Origin: Roseimarinus sediminis
GTDB lineage: Bacteria; Bacteroidota; Bacteroidia; Bacteroidales; Prolixibacteraceae
Assembly: GCF_050433125.1 (NCBI RefSeq)
Contig: NZ_JBNPXV010000004.1
Span: 248,001 to 312,000, forward strand
Direction: 5' to 3'
Length of the DNA: 64,000 nucleotides
Shown: one piece after another, positions 36,180 through 45,273 of the stretch
Layout: each line of letters begins with the position of its first letter
Position numbering within the stretch: position 1 is the stretch's first letter
Translations under genes and position numbers: made by a program
The notes under the pieces: generated by a model
The model's input: the letters and a program-made list of their open reading frames with translations, nothing else
Database searches by the model: none
What the model was told of the DNA's origin: nothing

Positions 36180-39100
36180 TTAAAATGAAATGACCATTTT
36201 GCTCACATGTTCCTGCATAGCAACACCATTAAAAATGGTAGTTTTCAATTGATATACCCCGGGTTTAAGTTTTGAAGCATCCAAAAGTAAATTGTGCTCA
36301 CCTTCAGTCATATCAGTATGGAACAAACGCATTTGGCACTGTCCTGTAATATTATAAACCTCTACCTTAACATTTGCATCTTCGCTAAGGCTAAAACTTA
36401 GATTAGCTTTGCCCTTAGTGGGATTGGGGTAAAGCTTGTAGTTTGCCAAACCTGCATATTCATGAATGCCTGTTTTGGCGGTAAGCATTTCTGGTGCTTT
36501 CAACACAACACCATGGGCCGGCTGGCCGCTATGTTCAGCAAGCTCGCTGTTGGGATAAATTTCCAGTTGAATGTTGCCATAAAGGTTTTTGAGATCAAGG
36601 GCTTTCATTTTCAAATTGACCAGCAAAGCACCATCTTCCAATTGCAGATGATTAAGGTCGCACCATGCGATTTTTACCAGGCCATGCTGGGCAGCATAAT
36701 AGTGGTTGTTTGAACCATCGCTAAACTCAACGGCTTCGAGTTCCAAAAACTCATCAGGATAAATAAAAGCAAGCGAAACGGCACCCACATTCATACCTGT
36801 TTCAATTGTCACGGGCAAATCGAAAGAGCTAAAAGAGCTGATAGGAAGCACACCTTCCGGCACAAGCGAAATCAGCATGCCAGTGCCATCATTCCCGGTC
36901 TTACCCGACACTTCTGATGAGCTTGCCGAGAGTGATCCCCCTTTTAAGTGAGCAGCTGGGGTGACTCCACCCCCTGTAGGCAGGTATGATATATTCACAT
37001 CGCCGAAACAAAGCGTTTTAAGGTTTTGGGTGCAGGCTTCCTCTTCAAAATATATGTCGTCAACATGATACACATAATCGCCTGTCGGAAAATCATTAAT
37101 CAGGCCAGCAAAGCGTTTCATCACAAACAAGGCATCGGTGGCATTTACGCTTTGACTATAGTTGACATTAGCAGCAGCATAAGGAATGCCGGAAAGTATG
37201 CTGACTTTGGCAAAATGATTGAGAATAGCCAGGGCATCGGTGGCATTAACTCCTCCCCATGGATCAGATGGTACAATATCGAGCTGATAGCTGCCCGATG
37301 GAAACTGGCCAAAAGCATAAACTCCTGCATCGTTGGTGGCCGTTGTAGCAATCTCGTTACCATCAAAATCCTTGATGACCATTGCAGCATTTATCATTGG
37401 CGAATTGGCATCGTTGGAATAACCAAGCGTGCCACTTAAAGTCATGCTTTCATCATTTGATATTGGTATATGGGCAAATGGTGTAAAAACCACCTGTCCT
37501 TTTGTGTTGTTGTCCGATTTGTCGAACACTTTCAGGGCTACAAAGGTTGAATCCATGGTGCCCCAGTAGTTGTAACGGGCATTGATATTATTAACGCTGT
37601 TGTTATAAACATCAAAACCCACATTGTTGTAGAAATTGCAGGAAAAAAGCGGGTTGTCACCTATCACCGGGTTACTTGTTCCGTCTAATAAGATGCCATT
37701 CGCTCCATTGTTCACGATTGAGCTTTTTTGTAAAGTAATACTTGTATTGCTTAGAACAAGCCCATCCTGTAAGGCATTCCGAATGATACTTGACTCAATA
37801 AACGGCTGATTAGTACTTGACGAACGAATATTGTACAAATTACCTTTTTCAACGACACAATGTTTCATCGTAGATTCATTACTTGCTCCACCGCTACGGT
37901 CGAAATAAATACCTTCCCATCCACCAACTTCACCGTTATAAGCTGTTAAAGTAATTGGGTTATCAGCTGAGCCATTTGCCAACAAGCTGCTGCCATAACT
38001 TGTACCAGAACCTTTAAACTCCAGGCGTTTACCTGGCTCAAAAGCAAGTGTCACCCCAGGGTTAAGCGTAAGCGAGCGAATCCCTTGATATTCATAATCA
38101 ACAATGATATTATCCAGCACATGATAAGGTACACCATCGTGTAAGAAGGAAATACTTTTATAGATCGTTCCTCCCGGAAATGCAATGTAATCGGGCTTAT
38201 TATCGCTGTAGGTATTGCCCGATATATATGGGCTGCAATCCCAATTAGTGAAAAAGATAGGATATCTTCCATTATTCACAATATCGCTATTGGTGATGGA
38301 AGGATTTGCAGTAGTGAGACTGAAACCATCTTGTGCTGCCAGTCGGACAATGCTGTTTTCGATTGTCGGCTGATTGGTCTGGTTGATACGAATATTGTAA
38401 TTATTCCCCTTTTCAACGACACAATGTTTCATAGAGGATTCGTTACCCCATCCGCCGCTTCGGTCGAAATAAATACCTTCCCAACCTCCAACTTCGCCAT
38501 TGAAAGCAGTAAACTTAATGGTACTATCGGCAGTACCCTGTGCATGGAGGCTGCTACCATAACTTGTTCCTGAACCTTTTAACTCTAGTCGTTTCCCTAG
38601 ATCAAAAGCAAGTGTCACTCCGGGATTAAGCTTAAGTGTACGTATCCCTTGATATTCATATTCAACAATGATATTATCCAGCACATGGTAAGGTACTCCA
38701 TCGTTTAAAATGGTGAAGCTAGAAGTATAGGTTCCACCTGAAAGTGCTATATAATTGGGATTATTGCCAGTGTAAGTATTTCCTGAAATATTCGGGTTGC
38801 AACGCCAGTCGGTATTGTTTATCGGATAGGCACCATTATTGATAATTTGTGTATTGAAAATACTTGGGGATGAATTGAAAAGTCTGATGCCATCTCCCGC
38901 TGCCAGTTGAATAGTCGAATTGTCAATATTTGGTTCTGTATTGTTTTCACTGTATATGTTGTATTCATTCCCTTTTTCAACGATGCAATGGTTCATGATC
39001 GATGAATTACCATAGCTACTGCTACGATATTCGAAAAGAATTCCATTCCAACCTCCTGATTCACCATTATATGCCGTAAAAGTGATTGGCAGTTGAGGTG

Positions 39101-41975
39101 TACCCTCCGCAATTAGGCTACTGCCACCATATCCAATGAGCAAACCTTTTTCAGGGGCAAAGTGCAAACTCACGCCAGCTTCAATTGTGAATAAGCGCTG
39201 GTCAGACCAATTACCATGTAAGTTAATGTCATTTTGGACCCAATATGGTGCACCATCGAAATAAACTGTTCGGTCAGCAGTGTAGATGCCGCCCGACAAT
39301 ACAATAAAATCGGGATTGTTGCCGGTGTAGGTGTTCAACTTATTTACCGGGCTTGACAACCAGTCAGTCAGATAAAGCGGATAACGCCCATTGTTAAGGA
39401 AGTTGCAATTTTCGATGTAGCCAAAACTGTTCAGGTATTTTGCGCCATCGAGCAGTGCCAATTGAATGGTGCTGTTTTTAATATGAACACTGGTGGTATT
39501 ATCTGCATAATAGTTGTATTCATTTCCTTTCTCGATGGTTACATAATCCAATACCGAAGGGCCTGCTTGATTCTGGTCACTTCGGGGTTGAAAATAAATA
39601 CCTTCCCAACCGCCAATATTTCCATCCCACGAGGTGAAAGTGATGGTGCTATCGGCAGTGCCTATCGCATACAGCTCTCCACCAGCCCAAATGGGACTTT
39701 CAACACCTACCTGAATCCTGGCTCCAACAACAGCCTTTATGTTGTTACCGGGCTCGATGGTCAGCCTGATGGCGGGGTTGTTGCCAATATTTACACTACC
39801 CAGCAAAATATAATCGTACGATATGGAGTTCCACACTTTGCTCGAAGTGGTTACGTTTCCACCATCGATTACAATGCCGTTATAGGTATTGCCGGTTAAA
39901 ACAGGTAAGCCATTGGGCTCATGGAAAGTAAAGTTGGGCGAAGGATACCTTATTGCATACAGGTTGTTCGATATGCTTGTACTGTGGTAGGTTGGCACCG
40001 AGGCCGTTGATGTTAAATGCACTCCAGCCACTGTATTATTATCAATCGAAGAGTTTAGCAGGGTAGGATTCGAATTTTCGAGATACAATCCATTTTCAGC
40101 ATTTTTGGAAATGGTACAATCTTCCAGATTAATGTGGGAGTTGTTTAGCCTAATTCCATTACCAGAGGAATTTCGGAGGGTTGAATTCTTTAGCAAAGGT
40201 TCATTTGAGCCGCTACAATATAAGTTCGCGTTGTTGGTACCATGGCCGCCATTGGCAATTACCGTGTAATGGAACTGTGATGAAACCCCTTCGTCGCTGT
40301 TTGTGTGATAATAGATTCCTCCCCATAAGCCATCGGTATTTGTGTAACCAAGGAACTTAACAGAATCAGCAACAGTTCCCTGGCAAATGATGTTGGCTTG
40401 CTCAACATGCATTACTACACCCGGTAAGAAAAGAATTTCGGTTCCGGCCTCAAAAGTGTGTGTGCCGGCGGTAAAAACGATGTCGGCTGTTGCCCAATAA
40501 GGGCTCATGGCTTTGGTGAAAGTTGGGATGTGATTCAGGTTTCCTGCCAGTTGGCTACCTAAAGTAAAGAGCCTCATTTCGTCAAAACTGCCGTTGGCCA
40601 TTCCTGTGCTTGTAAAGTTGACTTTATATTGCAGGTACTGCTTGTCTTCGTTCACTTCAATTGGGCTGGTTGCAGAATAAGCTGTCCATGGCCCCCAGTT
40701 TTCGCCGGCAACTGCCGTGCGGTATGCAATGTTTACGGTAGTTCCTTCGGGGGTGGTTTTGTCAAATGTCAATTCAGTTATCTGTCTGTTGGCACCCAAT
40801 TCGTAAAAGGGGTTGGAGACGAAAAGACCATTTTTTTCATATTGAAGCGATAGGCCCAGGTTTGCATAGCGTGTATTGTGAATGGGTGATCCCGAATTAT
40901 TTACACCACCACAATAGCCTATTTGTCCATTTGAAGAAAAAGCTGCACCGTCACGGGTATAATCATACATTACATTTGCTGCCAAATTCCAGCTCATTGG
41001 AGCAGAATTGATATCGGCATAATATACCGTATTGTTCAAAGTTCCGTTTGTTTCGCCTGCCAGCACGGTAATCAGGCCATTCATCACTACCGATGAGTGG
41101 TTGCTAACTGTTACAGGCAAATTTGTTTCGCTAGTCCAAGCAGACAACTCGCCCGAAACATCTGATACCGCAGAATAAACCGTTGAGACCTTTTCACCAC
41201 CAATGGTAAAGCCTCCAAGAACAAAGACTTTTTCGCCCTGTACCACCATGGTATGTCCAGTTAAAGCTACCGGCAAATCCGTTGTATTTGAAAATTCGGT
41301 GAGTGTGTTGTCAGGAAGAATTTGTGCACAATAAACATTGTTGCATGCATCTGTACCGCTAACATTTTCAGCTCCACCTGCTACATAAATAAAGCCATTG
41401 CTGTAAACCGCAGTATGTCCCCTTAAGCTTGTCGGCAGTGTAACGTCGAGCGTTTGCCAGTCACTCAGTGAACCATCGGTGTTAATTGTTGCATAATGAA
41501 TGGCGTTGAATACTTCGGTATCGTTACGGCCACCCAGCACATAAATAGCATTTGTGCCTATAACCATTGCATGATCCCTAAGCCCCTGGGGTAATTGGCT
41601 TAATAAGGTATATCCCCCTATTCCTCCAGCTTGCAATACTGCATGATAAACCGAATTCGAATAGTTTAGGCCGTTAAAACCGCCAGTAACATAAACAAAA
41701 CGATTGTTCCATGTTGCTGTTTTATGCCCCATAAGGGTTTGGGGCAATACGGTGGTGGTTAACCATTGCCCAACTCCGTTAGCCTGAAATGGCAAGCTAA
41801 CTGAATTGTTGGTTACAACCAGGTCGTTGTAGCTGCCTTTGTAGAAGTCGGCGTTGGTTGTTTGCGGAAACTGTACCTGAGCAGATACTGTTGCCAATGT
41901 TATTATGATTAGGATTACTAATCCTGAAAGCACTTTTCCTGAGAAAGAAAAGATTGCTTTGTTTTTCGTTTTCAT
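36180..41975 (-). CDS. Secreted kelch/beta-helix protein with dockerin-like, cohesin-like and T9SS domains (1931 aa)
   Basis: A signal peptide (about 1-32, ending ATVSAQ) is followed by a kelch propeller (80-378; FVYVTGGFNG, AIYVLGGRND, FIYVAGGAEN, KVFVLGGFTI). A right-handed parallel beta-helix region (520-1470) contains four long repeats with VEKGNxYN and GGWEGIYF. Next are a carboxypeptidase-regulatory-like domain (1505-1570) and a dockerin-like pair, GGVNATDALAILNHF and SVNATDALFVMKRFAG (1571-1625). A cohesin-like domain (1698-1828; VGAVSLAFIYPDEFLELEAVEF) and a T9SS type A sorting domain (1840-1931) close the protein. The beta-helix resembles pectate-lyase folds, but no catalytic site is evident. 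It is first gene of the operon with the cohesin-like protein, behind leader copy B. Confidence 0.88.
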   Translation of the reverse strand: MKTKNKAIFSFSGKVLSGLVILIIITLATVSAQVQFPQTTNADFYKGSYNDLVVTNNSVSLPFQANGVGQWLTTTVLPQTLMGHKTATWNNRFVYVTGGFNGLNYSNSVYHAVLQAGGIGGYTLLSQLPQGLRDHAMVIGTNAIYVLGGRNDTEVFNAIHYATINTDGSLSDWQTLDVTLPTSLRGHTAVYSNGFIYVAGGAENVSGTDACNNVYCAQILPDNTLTEFSNTTDLPVALTGHTMVVQGEKVFVLGGFTIGGEKVSTVYSAVSDVSGELSAWTSETNLPVTVSNHSSVVMNGLITVLAGETNGTLNNTVYYADINSAPMSWNLAANVMYDYTRDGAAFSSNGQIGYCGGVNNSGSPIHNTRYANLGLSLQYEKNGLFVSNPFYELGANRQITELTFDKTTPEGTTVNIAYRTAVAGENWGPWTAYSATSPIEVNEDKQYLQYKVNFTSTGMANGSFDEMRLFTLGSQLAGNLNHIPTFTKAMSPYWATADIVFTAGTHTFEAGTEILFLPGVVMHVEQANIICQGTVADSVKFLGYTNTDGLWGGIYYHTNSDEGVSSQFHYTVIANGGHGTNNANLYCSGSNEPLLKNSTLRNSSGNGIRLNNSHINLEDCTISKNAENGLYLENSNPTLLNSSIDNNTVAGVHLTSTASVPTYHSTSISNNLYAIRYPSPNFTFHEPNGLPVLTGNTYNGIVIDGGNVTTSSKVWNSISYDYILLGSVNIGNNPAIRLTIEPGNNIKAVVGARIQVGVESPIWAGGELYAIGTADSTITFTSWDGNIGGWEGIYFQPRSDQNQAGPSVLDYVTIEKGNEYNYYADNTTSVHIKNSTIQLALLDGAKYLNSFGYIENCNFLNNGRYPLYLTDWLSSPVNKLNTYTGNNPDFIVLSGGIYTADRTVYFDGAPYWVQNDINLHGNWSDQRLFTIEAGVSLHFAPEKGLLIGYGGSSLIAEGTPQLPITFTAYNGESGGWNGILFEYRSSSYGNSSIMNHCIVEKGNEYNIYSENNTEPNIDNSTIQLAAGDGIRLFNSSPSIFNTQIINNGAYPINNTDWRCNPNISGNTYTGNNPNYIALSGGTYTSSFTILNDGVPYHVLDNIIVEYEYQGIRTLKLNPGVTLAFDLGKRLELKGSGTSYGSSLHAQGTADSTIKFTAFNGEVGGWEGIYFDRSGGWGNESSMKHCVVEKGNNYNIRINQTNQPTIENSIVRLAAQDGFSLTTANPSITNSDIVNNGRYPIFFTNWDCSPYISGNTYSDNKPDYIAFPGGTIYKSISFLHDGVPYHVLDNIIVDYEYQGIRSLTLNPGVTLAFEPGKRLEFKGSGTSYGSSLLANGSADNPITLTAYNGEVGGWEGIYFDRSGGASNESTMKHCVVEKGNLYNIRSSSTNQPFIESSIIRNALQDGLVLSNTSITLQKSSIVNNGANGILLDGTSNPVIGDNPLFSCNFYNNVGFDVYNNSVNNINARYNYWGTMDSTFVALKVFDKSDNNTKGQVVFTPFAHIPISNDESMTLSGTLGYSNDANSPMINAAMVIKDFDGNEIATTATNDAGVYAFGQFPSGSYQLDIVPSDPWGGVNATDALAILNHFAKVSILSGIPYAAANVNYSQSVNATDALFVMKRFAGLINDFPTGDYVYHVDDIYFEEEACTQNLKTLCFGDVNISYLPTGGGVTPAAHLKGGSLSASSSEVSGKTGNDGTGMLISLVPEGVLPISSFSSFDLPVTIETGMNVGAVSLAFIYPDEFLELEAVEFSDGSNNHYYAAQHGLVKIAWCDLNHLQLEDGALLVNLKMKALDLKNLYGNIQLEIYPNSELAEHSGQPAHGVVLKAPEMLTAKTGIHEYAGLANYKLYPNPTKGKANLSFSLSEDANVKVEVYNITGQCQMRLFHTDMTEGEHNLLLDASKLKPGVYQLKTTIFNGVAMQEHVSKMVISF
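37380..39640 (-). repeat. Four tandem beta-helix repeats of about 560 bp
   Basis: The conserved marker encoding VEKGNxYN recurs near 39520, 38965, 38405 and 37845, each preceded by the GGWEGIYF or GGWNGILF segment. The last two units are nearly identical at nucleotide level over more than 150 bp, which suggests recent duplication. Confidence 0.8.
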
Positions 41976-42152
41976 AATTTATTCTTTTAGTGGCTTTTTA
42001 TTATGTTTTATTGAAGTTATGGCATTAAAACAAAACCTGAATATGGTTTCATTTTAGCTGTTTTTTTACTTTAGTTGCATCGTAGAATGTTTAAGATAGT
42101 ATGTTGATGTATTTACACCTCAGCCAGATATGACATGGTGTAATACTGTTGT

Positions 42153-42308
42153 TCATTTAAAACTGCATGGAGCTACAGCTTCTTTTTTATAAACGACGGG
42201 TGGACCGCAAAAGCCGAAGCAGATCTGGAAGTAGAAAAATAAAAATGGGGCATAAGCCTTTACACAGGATGAATTATCCCGTTTTCCTGCAAAAAGGGTA
42301 GCTTTCAT
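42153..42308 (-). CDS. Conserved small cysteine-containing peptide, copy B (51 aa)
   Basis: The ATG at 42308 opens a 51-codon ORF with the pieces MKATLFAGKRDNSSC, APFLFFYFQICFGFCGPP and VVYKKEAVAPCSFK. It pairs with the 44-codon ORF of copy A over 41 codons without gaps. Cys15, Cys30 and Cys34 are shared; a fourth Cys lies in the longer tail. The context AAACGACAAAATG ahead of the start is the same in both. The stop is 177 nt before the start of the 1931-residue gene. It is unrecognised; a short hydrophobic peptide with a CxGxCGPP motif is all that can be said. Confidence 0.5.
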   Translation of the reverse strand: MKATLFAGKRDNSSCVKAYAPFLFFYFQICFGFCGPPVVYKKEAVAPCSFK

Positions 42309-42460
42309 TTTGTCGTTTGTTGAATGTCATTTGCATCGTGCAAATTATTTTACGTATCGCAATGTTAATGACGGATTTAATTGCTTACCACCTGCATTCC
42401 GTTCATTATTGTATAACAAGTTAAGAAAGCTATTTCAGAATAGTAATGGTTTTGAGTCGA

Positions 42461-42491
42461 TTATACCCATTTATGGGGATCTTTATACCCA
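42461..42491. promoter_or_regulatory. Paired direct repeats of LytTR-operator geometry, copy B
   Basis: TTATACCCA occurs at 42461-42469 and 42483-42491, the same 22-bp period as in copy A. The inner palindrome is CCCATTTATGGG. The site begins 5 nt beyond the stop codon of the putative regulator gene. Confidence 0.4.
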
Positions 42492-42495
42492 CCGG

Positions 42496-43368
42496 CTATT
42501 GATTGAACCACCCGATTTTGTCGAGGTAGTCAATCACGTCGTGCATGCAGTTGAAGGTGATGTGAGGAAAAGCAATTCGGGCTTTATCGATGATGCCGCG
42601 ATGATGCTGGCTGTCGGAAATGTATTTCTTGATGGTATTTCGCGGATATTTTAATGCTTCTGAACAGTTGACGGTATTGGCACCAACGTGCTCATGATAG
42701 AACTTTAGGATCTCAGTCTGCGCAGCAAGTAATTGAAAGGGTTGTATGGCAAAACGAAATTTCCTGAGCTGTTGATTCCATTCGGGATGGTAATGCTTGT
42801 TGTAGTATACTTCAAAGCTAATATCAACCAATTCATGCTCATGAAAATGATTTTCGATGGTGAAGGTATTGATGTGTGAAAGCAGTTGATTCTGCTGATT
42901 CAGTGCCAGGGGTTTTGTTTCGCGCACAACCCAAAAGCTTTCTCCATTGTACAAATGCATTGGGAAACGGGCACAGAAAGCCAGTAAACGCACATCATGC
43001 TTGTCTTTGATGGAATGGTAAAAAAGATAGGCGGCTTTGCTCCAGAACAGAAATTCACGTAAATAGTGTGCCGAATGGTATTGGTCTCCAATAAAAGCAT
43101 ACAAATCACCAAGCTTAAAATCTCCCTTTAAACTGAAATACTCTTCAAGCTTTTGCGAAAATACTAAGTGACCCTGAACACTTTCAACAACAAAAAACTG
43201 ACGGGGGAGGTGAGGAGACTTGTCCGAAGCATACGATTCAACATACTTCAGAACCTGATTCACTTCAGCTTGATTGCTGATTTGATCGAGCGGATTCAAC
43301 TGATTGATGTGGCTAACAAAATCATGCGCATCATTCATCAACAGTTCCATTTGCCGGGGATCGTTCAT
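42496..43368 (-). CDS. Putative transcriptional regulator with degenerate helix-turn-helix (290 aa)
   Basis: No firm family was recognised. The N-terminal two thirds (about 50-200) look like a PAS-type sensory fold: QFFVVESVQGHLVFSQKLEEYF, then YAFIGDQYHSAHYLREFLFW, and a beta-rich MHLYNGESFWVVRETKPL segment. This is the arrangement of many Bacteroidota LuxR-like regulators. The C-terminal part (about 210-290) has a possible winged HTH (NTVNCSEALKYPRNTIKKYISD) that does not match the usual LuxR consensus. It lies directly upstream of leader copy B and the giant-gene operon, in the same direction, so it may regulate them or be co-transcribed. Confidence 0.55.
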   Translation of the reverse strand: MNDPRQMELLMNDAHDFVSHINQLNPLDQISNQAEVNQVLKYVESYASDKSPHLPRQFFVVESVQGHLVFSQKLEEYFSLKGDFKLGDLYAFIGDQYHSAHYLREFLFWSKAAYLFYHSIKDKHDVRLLAFCARFPMHLYNGESFWVVRETKPLALNQQNQLLSHINTFTIENHFHEHELVDISFEVYYNKHYHPEWNQQLRKFRFAIQPFQLLAAQTEILKFYHEHVGANTVNCSEALKYPRNTIKKYISDSQHHRGIIDKARIAFPHITFNCMHDVIDYLDKIGWFNQ

Positions 43369-43467
43369 GGTCTGGGTTTTTTGTTCAATTTAAGAAATAG
43401 GAACCAAAAACTCAAGTACTAACTACTGATAAACAATGTTTTATGCTGGCAATTACCTCATATTATA

Positions 43468-43475
43468 CAAATATA
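43468..43475 (-). promoter_or_regulatory. -7 promoter box of the putative regulator
   Basis: TATATTTG on the minus strand, 99 nt ahead of the regulator start. No clear -33 element. Confidence 0.4.
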
Positions 43476-43529
43476 AATACTACATTGATTAACGATATGA
43501 TAATTTGAAAGTATGATTTAGTGATGTGG

Positions 43530-44744
43530 CTATTGGCTGCGCAACTCAATAAGGGTTATTTCGGGCCAGATCCCCACACGTCCGGGATAGCCGATACTTC
43601 CAAAGCCGCGGTTAACGTACAAATGCTTATTCCCTTCACTAAAAAGCCCGGCCCACTCGGGGTAGCGGTATTTTACGGGGCTCCATTTGAATTGCCCCAG
43701 CTCGATGCCAAACTGCATGCCGTGGGTATGCCCGCTGAGGGTTAAATCGGCTTTCCCGCTGTCAACCACCTGTTCGCGCCAATGACTGGGATCGTGCGAG
43801 AGCAGTACTACAAAATCGTTCGAAGTCAATCCATCGAGGGCTTTTTGAAGATCGCCGTGCTGGGGAAAAGGTGGTTTACCCCAGTTTTCAACCCCGGCCA
43901 GATAAATGGTATCACCACCACGTGCCAGGGCAAGGTGTTCATTCTTCATTTGCCTGAAACCCATTTCATGCTGAATATCACGCAAGAACTGTACATTTTG
44001 ATTCTTTTCATCAGGCGTTTTCCAGTCCACATAGTCGCCATAATCGTGATTGCCCATTACACTGAATTTACCGTAAGGAGCCTTCAATCCTGCTAACATT
44101 TCAACATAAGGCACTGCTTCTTCGGCACGATTGTTCACCATGTCGCCTGAAAACAAGATCAAATCGGGCTTTTGCTGCATCAGCAGGTCAAAGCCTTTTT
44201 GTACCCTTTGTTGTTGATCGAAAGTTCCCAAATGCAGGTCCGAAATATGAGCTATGGTGAAGCCATCGAAGCTTTCGGGAATTTTTTCAGAATGTATGAG
44301 CTGATGATGAAGCCTGAACTGATAACGGCCAAACCAAACACCATAATTAACCAGTACGAAGGTTAGAAAGGCAATTCCCAGTGCTAAGGAACCTGAAACA
44401 AAACTGCGTGTAATCATTTGTGCCGGTCTGAATTGAACAGCCGATTGAAAGAGCCATAAAAAGCCCCGTAAAATGTCTTCGGTGAAAAAGATGGCTGTCA
44501 TTAGCAGGTTAGCCATGATAAGCGAAAAGGCCATTCCAAAAAGCAGATTTTGCAAAAGACCGGTTCCCTCAGGCTGTCTCATTCCTGTCATCATCATGAT
44601 TAAGCCGGCAACAATAAGCACTGCTGATACGATACTGGTCAGTTGAAAGAATCCTGAGCCACTGAACAAAGATGCTCTCAGCCCCAAATAAGCATAGAGT
44701 TGGATGGCTATGATGAATAAAATGAAAAGTATTATAGCAAGCAT
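43530..44744 (-). CDS. Membrane-anchored metallophosphoesterase, YaeI/YkuE-like
   Basis: This 404-residue protein has about four N-terminal membrane helices (residues 1-140). A calcineurin-type phosphoesterase domain follows with all metal-site motifs: HISDLHLG (about 164), LILFSGDMVNN, VMGNHDYGD, LLSHDP and LSGHTHGMQ. Relatives act on lipid-linked or cyclic phosphate substrates; the substrate here is unknown. The frame extends two codons further to a GTG at 44750, but the ATG at 44744 is preferred. Confidence 0.88.
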   Translation of the reverse strand: MLAIILFILFIIAIQLYAYLGLRASLFSGSGFFQLTSIVSAVLIVAGLIMMMTGMRQPEGTGLLQNLLFGMAFSLIMANLLMTAIFFTEDILRGFLWLFQSAVQFRPAQMITRSFVSGSLALGIAFLTFVLVNYGVWFGRYQFRLHHQLIHSEKIPESFDGFTIAHISDLHLGTFDQQQRVQKGFDLLMQQKPDLILFSGDMVNNRAEEAVPYVEMLAGLKAPYGKFSVMGNHDYGDYVDWKTPDEKNQNVQFLRDIQHEMGFRQMKNEHLALARGGDTIYLAGVENWGKPPFPQHGDLQKALDGLTSNDFVVLLSHDPSHWREQVVDSGKADLTLSGHTHGMQFGIELGQFKWSPVKYRYPEWAGLFSEGNKHLYVNRGFGSIGYPGRVGIWPEITLIELRSQ

Positions 44745-44808
44745 TCGCACAAATTTCAGTTTTAATTAGAATGAAGTAAACAGTTTCAGTTAAAATAAGT
44801 TGAAAAAA

Positions 44809-45261
44809 TCAACGAACGATCAGCTGGTTAGTCGTAGCCTGTGCCATGAGCTTGTTTTTCAGGTTAAAAGCTTTGGCGCTTAAGAACAGGGTCGTGCGTG
44901 AGTGACCTGTAACTTCCGTTTCGATGTAAAAAGGTTCGTCAAGTGGCACCGGGCGCAGGTACTGTACATTCATATCGATGCTTACAATCGGTTTTTTACA
45001 GGTAGCCACGCCCAGGGGACCAAAGGTGTCGTCGAAACAGGCAGCAATAATTCCTCCCTGTACAGTGCCCTGCGGATTGGAAAAATGGCGCGGAACCCTG
45101 AAACCGGTAAGTAACTTTCGTGCAGGTTCATAATTGATGAACTCGCCTCCCAAAGTGGCAAACGAAGGAGGAGGCAATTGGTAGGGCATGCCCTCGGGCA
45201 GTTTTACCGCCTGAAGTGCTTCGTTTAGCTTTGCTACATTTTCGATGTTGATGCTGTACAT
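44809..45261 (-). CDS. PaaI-like hotdog-fold thioesterase
   Basis: This 150-residue single-domain hotdog protein has the PaaI/YbgC-type core PQGTVQGGIIAACFDDTFGPLG (near 65-86, given here in part) and a strand pair SIDMNVQYLRPV followed by ETEVTGHSRTTLFLSAKAF. It probably hydrolyses an acyl-CoA; the substrate is unknown. The ATG at 45261 is preferred over the GTG two codons upstream. It follows selD by 12 nt and is likely in the same transcript, without an obvious functional link to selenium. Confidence 0.85.
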   Translation of the reverse strand: MYSINIENVAKLNEALQAVKLPEGMPYQLPPPSFATLGGEFINYEPARKLLTGFRVPRHFSNPQGTVQGGIIAACFDDTFGPLGVATCKKPIVSIDMNVQYLRPVPLDEPFYIETEVTGHSRTTLFLSAKAFNLKNKLMAQATTNQLIVR

Positions 45262-45273
45262 AGGCACAGTGAT

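Larger units (their letters stand above)
42093..42496. repeat. Duplicated leader region, copy B (about 404 bp)
   Basis: This is the partner of 30396-30799, upstream of the kelch/beta-helix gene. Its right end coincides with the last base of the stop codon of the putative regulator at 42496-43368. It carries the second small ORF and the second pair of TTATACCCA repeats. Nothing else is seen in 41976-42495. Confidence 0.85.

Noticed and set aside
42310..42654. 114-codon plus-strand ORF across leader copy B
   Set aside because: The matching plus-strand ORF in copy A (30623-30823) keeps only part of the frame, and half of it is antisense to the regulator gene; the minus-strand small ORF is better conserved.
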